A DNA stretch of 20,808 bases from Pontiella sp. (GTDB lineage: Bacteria > Verrucomicrobiota > Kiritimatiellia > Kiritimatiellales > Pontiellaceae), in NCBI GenBank assembly GCA_029939385.1, contig JAOZSZ010000003.1, forward strand, positions 1 to 20,808. Reading direction: 5' to 3'. The position numbers and the translations under genes were made by a program. Below, piece by piece: positions 14,573 to 20,808 of this stretch (position 1 is the stretch's first letter; each line of letters starts with the position of its first letter). The notes beneath the pieces were generated by a model. That model did no database searches, was not told the origin of the DNA, and saw only the letters and a program-made list of their open reading frames with translations.

Positions 14573-16750
14573 ATGGCTGTTCCCAAGACCCATTCAACTA
14601 AACTCGATGGACAGATCGAGCGAATCGTTTTCCGTAATGAAGAAAATGGTTTTTGTGTTTTGCGCGTTAAGGTGCGGGGGCACAAAGAGTTAGTTACTGT
14701 GACGGCAACTGTTCCGACCGTGAATTCTGGCGAGTGGATGACCGCCGATGGAGAATGGCTTACCGATCCTCGCCATGGTCAGCAATTTAAGGCCACACAA
14801 GTACGAATGTCGCAACCCGATACGCTTGAGGGGATTGAAAAATATCTTGGTTCGGGAATGATTAAGGGGATTGGTAAAGAGTATGCCGCGCGGTTGGTTA
14901 AAACCTTTGGGCGCGATGTATTTGATATTATCGAGAACTCATCCGGCAAGCTCTTGAAGGTGGAGGGGATTGGTAAATTACGAAAAGAGCGAATTAAGCA
15001 GGCTTGGGATGAACAAAAGAGTGTTCGGCAAATTATGGCCTTCTTGTTTAGTCATGGGGTTAGTACCACGCGTGCTTTTCGTATTTATAAGGTTTATGGC
15101 GACAAGGCCATTGAGCTAGTTCAGCGCGATCCCTACTGCCTTGCCCGTGATATTCGGGGCATTGGTTTTCTTATTGCCGATCAAATTGCCATGTGTCTTG
15201 GCATTGCTAAGGATTCTGATTTACGAGCCCGTTCCGGGCTTGAATTTATTTTGGGCGAGCTGACGTCGAAGGGGCATTGCGCCTATATTCGTAATGATCT
15301 TCTTTCGCACACGGCGGAGTTATTAGAAATTGATCTGACGATCATTGAACAGGCTCTCGATTATTTGTTGGAGCAAGATCGGCTCATTCAACGGGCTAAC
15401 CTTCAAGGCGGTGAATTGATCTACCTGCCCAAACTCTACTTCGCTGAAATCGCGCTCGCAAAACGGCTCCAACTCTTGGGATGCGGGAAGCATCCTTGTC
15501 CATCTATTGATGTGGAGAAGGCGCTCACATGGGTGCAGAAAAAAACGGGGATCGAACTCGCTAGCGCTCAGCGTTCCGCTTTGAAAACGGCGGTGAAATC
15601 GAAAGTAATGATTATTACGGGCGGGCCGGGAGTGGGAAAAACCACCCTCGTTAATTCGGTACTTATGGTGCTGAAAGCCAAGAAACTGCGCGTTGCATTG
15701 TGTGCCCCCACGGGACGTGCGGCCAAACGTATGGCTGAAACCACGGGAATGGAAGCGAAGACGATTCACCGCTTGTTACAATATAATCCCGGCACCGGCG
15801 GGTTTGTTCATAAGGCCGATAATCCATTGGAGTGCGATGTCGTGATTGTGGATGAATCCAGCATGATCGATATTGTGTTGGCGGCTCAACTGGCCGATGC
15901 CGTACCCTTGCACGCTGCATTTATTATGGTGGGGGATGCGGATCAATTGCCCTCTGTGGGGCCCGGCCGGGTATTGCAGGATATTATCCATTCAAAGAAA
16001 ATCCCCGTGGCCCATTTGGATGAGGTATTTCGGCAAGCGGCTACCAGTCGAATTATCACCAATGCCCATCGGATCAACCACGGACAAATGCCAGAGTTTC
16101 CCGATAGCGGGGAACGGAGCGATTGTTATTTCGTTGAATCCGATGATCCTGAAAAGGCCGTTAAATTGCTGGGGAAACTGATGAAGCAATCGATCCCTCA
16201 AAAATTTCATTTTAATCCACTCGAAGAGATTCAGATTCTGACCCCCATGCAGAAAGGGGAACTTGGTGCGCGCAACCTCAATCAGACGCTTCAGCAATTA
16301 CTCAATCCTCAGGGCGATGAAGTGGAGCGTTTTGGTTATGTTTATCGAACGGGCGACAAGGTAATGCAAACCGAGAATGATTACGATAAGGAGGTCTACA
16401 ATGGCGATATTGGGCGTATTGCAAAAATTGATTCTGAACTATCGGAAATGACCGTCGATTTTGATGCGCGTAAAGTGGTGTATGATTTCCGAGAACTCGA
16501 TGAGTTGGTGCTGTCGTATGCCATTACGATTCATAAAAGCCAAGGAAGTGAATATCCATGCGTCATCATTCCCTTGCACACTCAACACTATGTGCTCCTT
16601 CAGCGTAGCCTGATCTACACGGCCATCACTCGTGCCAAGAAACTAGTGATTGTTTTGGGCACAAAAAAAGCACTCAGTCTGGCAGTTTCCCGTTCTGAAT
16701 CGAGGGAGCGAGTCACCACACTATCCGAGCGTCTGAAGGAATATATTTAG
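14573..16750 (+). CDS. recD2: RecD2-type ATP-dependent 5'-3' DNA helicase
   Basis: A 725-residue superfamily 1B helicase of normal RecD2 length. It has an OB-like start (LDGQIERIVFRNEENGFCVL) and helix-hairpin-helix repeats (KGIGKEYAARLV and VEGIGKLRKERI). The helicase core has Walker A GGPGVGKTT (K356), Walker B VDESSMID (D427 and E428), GDADQLPSVGPG, and the late TIHKSQGSEYP motif (Q657). RecD2 acts in DNA repair and replication-fork rescue in bacteria and does not need RecBC, which is not visible here. The start is two bases after the zinc-ribbon stop and has no clear ribosome site, so translation is probably coupled. No neighbour suggests a special target. Confidence 0.96.
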   Translation: MAVPKTHSTKLDGQIERIVFRNEENGFCVLRVKVRGHKELVTVTATVPTVNSGEWMTADGEWLTDPRHGQQFKATQVRMSQPDTLEGIEKYLGSGMIKGIGKEYAARLVKTFGRDVFDIIENSSGKLLKVEGIGKLRKERIKQAWDEQKSVRQIMAFLFSHGVSTTRAFRIYKVYGDKAIELVQRDPYCLARDIRGIGFLIADQIAMCLGIAKDSDLRARSGLEFILGELTSKGHCAYIRNDLLSHTAELLEIDLTIIEQALDYLLEQDRLIQRANLQGGELIYLPKLYFAEIALAKRLQLLGCGKHPCPSIDVEKALTWVQKKTGIELASAQRSALKTAVKSKVMIITGGPGVGKTTLVNSVLMVLKAKKLRVALCAPTGRAAKRMAETTGMEAKTIHRLLQYNPGTGGFVHKADNPLECDVVIVDESSMIDIVLAAQLADAVPLHAAFIMVGDADQLPSVGPGRVLQDIIHSKKIPVAHLDEVFRQAATSRIITNAHRINHGQMPEFPDSGERSDCYFVESDDPEKAVKLLGKLMKQSIPQKFHFNPLEEIQILTPMQKGELGARNLNQTLQQLLNPQGDEVERFGYVYRTGDKVMQTENDYDKEVYNGDIGRIAKIDSELSEMTVDFDARKVVYDFRELDELVLSYAITIHKSQGSEYPCVIIPLHTQHYVLLQRSLIYTAITRAKKLVIVLGTKKALSLAVSRSESRERVTTLSERLKEYI

Positions 16751-16881
16751 TTCATTTGAGGCGGTGAAGTTTCGCCCTAAAAATTAACCGTTCCTCCCTT
16801 CTTAAAGCCGGGGTTTTGGCTTGAGTCAATAGGGCAAATCACTAAGGTGACGCCTCGCTTTATAAGAACAGGATTAGGTCT
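16751..16881. other. recD2-hom intergenic region
   Basis: This 131-base gap must hold the end of the recD2 transcript and the hom promoter. Short stems are present (GGCG/CGCC at 16760-16776 and AAGCC/GGCTT at 16805-16822), but neither is followed by a convincing T-run. TATAAG at 16861 resembles a -10 box without a clear partner. A ribosome site (AGGATTAGG) precedes hom. No amino-acid riboswitch or leader peptide is apparent. Confidence 0.4.
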
Positions 16882-18126
16882 ATGAAAGAAATCAAAATTG
16901 GAATTCTCGGCTTCGGCACCGTGGGTGTTGGCGTGGTGGAAGGAATACAAAAAAATGGTGCTCTAATGGCGGAACGTACGGGGATCTACCCTGTGGTGGC
17001 CAAAATTGCTGATCTTGATATTACTACGGATCGGGGTATTACCGTTCCGGACGGGGTGCTCACTACCGATGCGATGTCTGTTATTGCGGATGATCAAATT
17101 GATTTAATTGCTGAACTCATTGGTGGAACCACGGTTGCGCGTACGTTTATGCTTGAAGCGCTGAAGCAGGGAAAACCCGTGGTTACGGCCAATAAAGCGT
17201 TACTCGCTGAACATGGCGCAGAGCTGTATAAGGTAGCGCAGGAAAATAAGACCGGCATCTACTACGAAGCCGCAGTGGGTGGGGGTATTCCAATCCTGCT
17301 CGCACAACGCACGGGTTTGGTGGGGAACCAAATTGAGAGCATCTACGGCATTTTGAATGGAACGTGTAATTATATTCTCACCCGCATGGAACTCGAAGGC
17401 CTGCCGTTCGATGAAATCCTTGCCGACGCCCAAAAGCTTGGTTATGCAGAAACCCCTCCGGACTTGGATATCGATGGAATCGATACGGCGCACAAAACCA
17501 CGATTCTTGCTTCGATGGCCTATGGCACTCCCGTGCCGATATCCGTAGTTGCCACAAAAGGAATTCGAGCTCTTTCAGGCCAAGAAATTTCCAATGCCGA
17601 TGCGCTGGGTTACCGAATCAAACTGCTGGCCATCATTAAAAATAAGGGCGGTAAAGTGGAGCTTTCAGTTGAACCAACGCTGGTGCCAAAAACGCATATG
17701 ACGGCCTCGGTTAATGACTCTTTTAATGCTGTTTTTGTGAAAGGCGATCTGGTGGGAGATACGATGTATTATGGCCGTGGCGCGGGAAGTCTTCCAACGG
17801 GAAGTGCCGTAATTGCTGATCTTATGGAGGCCGCCGCCGATCAATCGAATAAGGTGGGTGCGCCCGTGGGCATTCATATGATGTTGCAAAAAGAGGCCGT
17901 AGAATACTGTGCGGCCGGAGCGATCGAAAAGTGTTGTTACATTCGTATTGTGGAGGGCGATCTAAAAGAAGCGGCCACGATCCTTAAAAAGCATGGAATT
18001 GACACGCGCTTAATCGAAGAATCTACCTCGATCATTCTGACTCAAAAAGCCAAAGAGTCCGCCTTTGTGGCGGCGATGAAAGAGCTGAATGGTGCCATTC
18101 GTCTGCGCCTCGAAAACTTTGAATAA
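16882..18126 (+). CDS. hom: homoserine dehydrogenase
   Basis: A 414-residue cytoplasmic enzyme that reduces aspartate semialdehyde to homoserine with NAD(P)H, at the branch to threonine and methionine. The N-terminal Rossmann domain begins with GILGFGTVGVGVVEG (residues 8-22). The catalytic domain shows ILNGTCNYILTRM (from 157) and the DLDIDGIDTAHK segment, with the expected catalytic K205 and nearby acidic residues. An ACT domain (about 340-414) is the usual site of threonine feedback inhibition. It lies 68 bases before the aspartokinase gene on the same strand, so the two steps are probably co-transcribed, though they are separate proteins and not fused as in E. coli ThrA. Confidence 0.97.
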   Translation: MKEIKIGILGFGTVGVGVVEGIQKNGALMAERTGIYPVVAKIADLDITTDRGITVPDGVLTTDAMSVIADDQIDLIAELIGGTTVARTFMLEALKQGKPVVTANKALLAEHGAELYKVAQENKTGIYYEAAVGGGIPILLAQRTGLVGNQIESIYGILNGTCNYILTRMELEGLPFDEILADAQKLGYAETPPDLDIDGIDTAHKTTILASMAYGTPVPISVVATKGIRALSGQEISNADALGYRIKLLAIIKNKGGKVELSVEPTLVPKTHMTASVNDSFNAVFVKGDLVGDTMYYGRGAGSLPTGSAVIADLMEAAADQSNKVGAPVGIHMMLQKEAVEYCAAGAIEKCCYIRIVEGDLKEAATILKKHGIDTRLIEESTSIILTQKAKESAFVAAMKELNGAIRLRLENFE

Positions 18127-18127
18127 A

Positions 18128-18140
18128 ATGATTTAATCAT
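18128..18140. promoter_or_regulatory. palindrome in the hom-lysC spacer
   Basis: ATGATT-T-AATCAT is a perfect inverted repeat with six-base arms and a one-base centre, two bases after the hom stop codon. It could be a protein-binding site or chance. No promoter is evident between it and the aspartokinase gene. Confidence 0.25.
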
Positions 18141-18183
18141 GAAGCAGACAACATCGATCCGGGGTTGGGTTTTGAGTTTAAAC

Positions 18184-18189
18184 AAGGGA
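18184..18189 (+). promoter_or_regulatory. ribosome binding site fixing the aspartokinase start at 18195
   Basis: AAGGGA is five bases before ATG 18195. A TTG 30 bases earlier (18165) is in frame but would place this site inside the gene, and the family's conserved N-terminus (MKVVKFGGSS) begins at the ATG. Confidence 0.8.
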
Positions 18190-18194
18190 ATGAC

Positions 18195-19544
18195 ATGAAA
18201 GTTGTGAAATTTGGTGGATCATCGGTTGCAAATGCGGAGCAGATTTCAAAAATCATTGAGATTGTGACCGCCGATGAAGATCGCCGTATTGTGGTGGTAT
18301 CGGCGCCGGGCAAGCGAAATAGCGATGACTCCAAGGTAACCAATCTCTTAATTGCACTGGCCAATACCGTACTCGAAGGGGCGGACTATGAAGGGGCTTT
18401 ACAACGTGTGATTTCGCGTTATGCCGAAATTCAGGTGGATTTAAACCTTTCAGAATCCGTGATGGTTACCATCGAATCTGATCTGCGAGGACGAATTAAA
18501 AATCGTACCGCTCATGCGCTCCAATTTGTGGATTCCATCAAAGCCTCGGGCGAAGATAATAATGCAAAGATGATTGCGGAGGCCTTCATTCAAAAAGGAT
18601 TCCCTGCTAAGTACGTCAATCCGGGCGATGCGGGCATGCTTCTTAGTGATGAATTTGGTAATGCCGAGGTTCTTCCTGAATCGTTTGGGAAACTTGCAAA
18701 ACTCAAAGATGAATCAGAAATTATTATTTTCCCAGGCTTCTTTGGTAGCACGACAGCGGGCGAAGTTGCCACATTTCCTCGGGGGGGATCCGATATTACC
18801 GGAGCTATTCTTGCGGCGGCGGTGAAGGCGGATGTTTACGAAAACTTTACCGATGTTGATTCGGTTTATGCGATGGATCCCCGCTTAGTTCCGTATGCGC
18901 CTGCGCTTGAATTTATGACGTATCGTGAAATGCGCGAATTGGCTTATGCGGGGTTTGGAGTTTTTCATGATGAAGCCATTTTCCCTGCCGTTCAGGCCGG
19001 AATTCCAATTTGTATTAAAAATACAAATCGTCCCGAAGCTCCCGGAACACTCGTTACGTCGACGCGTGATACTGGAGAGAGAGTCGTGGCAGGAATTGCA
19101 AGCTCCGATGGCTTTTGCTCGATCTCTATCGATAAATATATGATGAACCGAGAGGTCGGTTTTGGTCGGCGCTTACTCCAAATATTTGAAGAGGAAACTA
19201 TTTCATACGAGCACACCCCGTCGGGGATTGATAGTATCTCTATTATTTTAAAATCATCCGAACTCTCGGCTCAAAAAGAGCAGCAGGTTTTGAAGCGGAT
19301 TAAAGCGGAGCTCGATCCTGATTCGGTGGTGGTCGAGCATGGTCTTGCTTTGCTCATGCTTGTGGGAGAAGGCATGCATTATGCGCTCGGAAATGCGGCC
19401 CAAGCTACGGCTGCGTTGGGGGATGCTGGGGTTAATATTGAAATGATTAATATGGGAGCGTCCGAAACAAGCATCATGTTTGCCGTCAAAGAATTAGATC
19501 GTGTGAAAGCGATTCTTGCGCTTGGCAAATCCTACTTTTCATAA
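18195..19544 (+). CDS. lysC: aspartate kinase, monofunctional
   Basis: A 449-residue enzyme that phosphorylates aspartate with ATP, the first step toward lysine, threonine and methionine. The kinase domain (about 1-290) has the start KFGGSSVA (5-12), the VVSAPGKR segment, FPGFFG and PRGGSDITGA (R196-D200), followed by FTDVDSVYAMDPR. Two ACT domains end the protein (about 308-375 and 385-447), the second with GVNIEMINMGASE, so feedback control by lysine and/or threonine is expected. Length and layout resemble the Bacillus YclM (aspartokinase III) type more than the lysC-asd type. It forms a pathway pair with hom just upstream. Confidence 0.95.
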   Translation: MKVVKFGGSSVANAEQISKIIEIVTADEDRRIVVVSAPGKRNSDDSKVTNLLIALANTVLEGADYEGALQRVISRYAEIQVDLNLSESVMVTIESDLRGRIKNRTAHALQFVDSIKASGEDNNAKMIAEAFIQKGFPAKYVNPGDAGMLLSDEFGNAEVLPESFGKLAKLKDESEIIIFPGFFGSTTAGEVATFPRGGSDITGAILAAAVKADVYENFTDVDSVYAMDPRLVPYAPALEFMTYREMRELAYAGFGVFHDEAIFPAVQAGIPICIKNTNRPEAPGTLVTSTRDTGERVVAGIASSDGFCSISIDKYMMNREVGFGRRLLQIFEEETISYEHTPSGIDSISIILKSSELSAQKEQQVLKRIKAELDPDSVVVEHGLALLMLVGEGMHYALGNAAQATAALGDAGVNIEMINMGASETSIMFAVKELDRVKAILALGKSYFS

Positions 19545-19609
19545 TCCCTCATTGAATTAATTCTTATATTTGACCTCTTTTATTAACACCAAAAAAACGC
19601 CGTTCGGGC

Positions 19610-19639
19610 TTGGTTCGATCAAAATGGCTGGGGTATATT
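19610..19639 (+). promoter_or_regulatory. candidate promoter of the citramalate synthase gene
   Basis: TTGGTT (19610-19615) and TATATT (19634-19639) are separated by 18 bases and each resembles the sigma70 boxes. The expected start is about 30 bases before ATG 19670. The 125-base gap after lysC therefore probably starts a new transcript. Confidence 0.45.
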
Positions 19640-19669
19640 TCTTTCTCATTTAAAGGCAGGTGAATCATC

Positions 19670-20808
19670 ATGAATACGGATAATAAGATTTTTATATACG
19701 ACACGACGTTGCGCGATGGGGCTCAGGCGGAGGGGGTTGTTTTTTCGCCGCTGGCAAAGATTCGCGTGGCGAAGATGTTAGATGCCTTTGGGGTGGATTA
19801 TATCGAGGGCGGTTATGCGGCTTCGAACCCCAAGGATATGGCCTTCTTTAAGGATATTAAAAAGGAAAATCTTCAACATGCAAAGGTGGCCGCATTTGGA
19901 AGTACGCGCCGCGCGAAAGTAAAGGTCGAAGAGGATAAGGGGACCTTAGCCCTGCTGGAGGCCGATACGGAAGTCTGCACTATTTTTGGAAAGAGCTGGC
20001 TCCTGCATGTGACGGAGGTGCTACACACCACGCCTGAGGAAAATCTGGCGATGATCGAGGATACCTGCCGTTTTCTAAAGGAACACGGTAAAGAGGTGAT
20101 CTACGATGCAGAACATTTCTTTGATGGCTATAATGATAGTCCTGAATATGCCTTCCAAACGCTCCGCGCGGCCGTGAAAGGTGGGGCGGATATCTTAGTG
20201 CTTTGCGATACCAATGGGGGCCGCCTTCCGCATGAAGTTTTTGAGATCACGACTTTAGTTCATTCAACCTTTAATATTGCCGTGGGGATTCATGCTCATA
20301 ACGATTCGGAATTAGCCGTGGCCAATACCATGGAATCTGTTCGCGCCGGAGCGGTGCAGGTGCAGGGAACCATTAATGGGTTTGGTGAGCGCTGCGGAAA
20401 CTGCAATCTGATTTCGGTGATGGCCAATCTGATTTTAAAAACGGATCGGGCGTGTTTGTTGGATGAGGCGAAACTCATCGGGCTGAAACAACTTTCAAAA
20501 TCCGTGAATGAACAGGCTAATCTGCGTGATAACCCGCGGGCGGCCTTCGTGGGCGATAGCGCGTTTGCTCATAAGGCGGGAATGCATGTGGATGGGGTTC
20601 GCAAGGTTTCGCAGAGTTTTGAACATGTGCCGCCGGGGTCAGTTGGGAACGAACGTCGTATCCTGATTTCAGAGCTTTCGGGCGCGAGTAATGTGATGGA
20701 AAAACTACTCGAAATGGGACTCGATAACATTGATCGAAAATCACCCGAAGTTCGTGAGATTCTCCTCGCGTTAGAAAAGATGGAGAAGAGTGGCTATGTT
20801 TATGAAAC
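19670..20808 (+). CDS. cimA: (R)-citramalate synthase, 3' end cut by the window
   Basis: The open frame runs from ATG 19670 to the window end with 379 complete codons and no stop; the family is usually about 520-540 residues, so the regulatory C-terminus is missing here. The HMGL-type barrel begins YDTTLRDGAQAEGV (from 10), where D11 is a metal ligand and R15 and D16 are catalytic-site residues. It carries GIHAHND (H208 and H210) and NGFGERCGN. GAQAEGV in place of the GEQ of isopropylmalate synthase and the IFGKSW-LHVTEVL stretch point to citramalate synthase. The enzyme condenses pyruvate with acetyl-CoA toward 2-oxobutyrate and isoleucine. The ribosome site is AGGCAGGTG. Homocitrate-type activity is less likely. 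Confidence 0.92.
   Translation, partial: MNTDNKIFIYDTTLRDGAQAEGVVFSPLAKIRVAKMLDAFGVDYIEGGYAASNPKDMAFFKDIKKENLQHAKVAAFGSTRRAKVKVEEDKGTLALLEADTEVCTIFGKSWLLHVTEVLHTTPEENLAMIEDTCRFLKEHGKEVIYDAEHFFDGYNDSPEYAFQTLRAAVKGGADILVLCDTNGGRLPHEVFEITTLVHSTFNIAVGIHAHNDSELAVANTMESVRAGAVQVQGTINGFGERCGNCNLISVMANLILKTDRACLLDEAKLIGLKQLSKSVNEQANLRDNPRAAFVGDSAFAHKAGMHVDGVRKVSQSFEHVPPGSVGNERRILISELSGASNVMEKLLEMGLDNIDRKSPEVREILLALEKMEKSGYVYE

Noticed and set aside
16805..16822. AAGCC/GGCTT stem as a recD2 terminator
   Set aside because: Only five base pairs, with the T-run in the loop rather than after the stem.
16751..16881. An amino-acid riboswitch or leader peptide ahead of hom
   Set aside because: The gap is short, shows no T-box or lysine-switch core and no short frame rich in threonine or isoleucine codons.
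19594..19615. A stem around GCCGTTCGGGC as a lysC terminator
   Set aside because: Only three base pairs form and no T-run follows.

Overview
The window looks like the chromosome of a free-living bacterium with ordinary Shine-Dalgarno signals (AGGA/GGAGG) and peptidoglycan synthesis (murB). Its proteins read like those of the PVC group (Verrucomicrobiota, Kiritimatiellota or Lentisphaerota) or a deep Gram-negative relative. No gene here fixes the taxonomy, so that placement is only an impression. No IS element, phage gene or CRISPR array is visible.

Layout. Bases 1-33 are the 3' end of a tRNA, probably tRNA-Leu. After a gene-free stretch, a GntR/FadR-type regulator (388-1077) and a 1200-residue bifunctional proline-catabolic PutA (1105-4707) form a likely two-gene operon. 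A strong promoter with a textbook FadR/PdhR-type operator (AATGGT-CAA-ACCATT) lies at its expected start point. After an AT-rich promoter region comes a three-gene signalling cluster (5141-11264). It contains (i) a soluble protein joining a YcgN-type nine-cysteine domain to a dead histidine-kinase core and an intact receiver, (ii) a membrane hybrid kinase with HAMP, kinase, pseudo-receiver, receiver and HPt domains, and (iii) a soluble receiver-PAS-kinase-receiver protein. A SpoU/TrmH RNA methyltransferase (minus strand) and murB diverge from each other. Then come a membrane-anchored transglutaminase-like protein, an FmdB-type zinc ribbon and RecD2 helicase. The window ends with homoserine dehydrogenase, aspartokinase and a citramalate synthase cut by the window edge.

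How they work together. GntR probably senses a metabolite and represses its own operon with putA, replacing the DNA-binding domain that some PutA proteins carry themselves. Hom and LysC feed the aspartate pathway (threonine, methionine, lysine). CimA supplies 2-oxobutyrate for isoleucine from pyruvate and acetyl-CoA without using threonine.

The most unusual item is the signalling cluster. Its first protein has all nine cysteines of E. coli YcgN (CxxCxxCC plus five more) followed by a kinase core in which the phospho-accepting His is Tyr and the ATP-binding motifs are lost. This suggests a metal- or redox-responsive scaffold feeding a phosphorelay. No DNA-binding or enzymatic output protein is present in the cluster.
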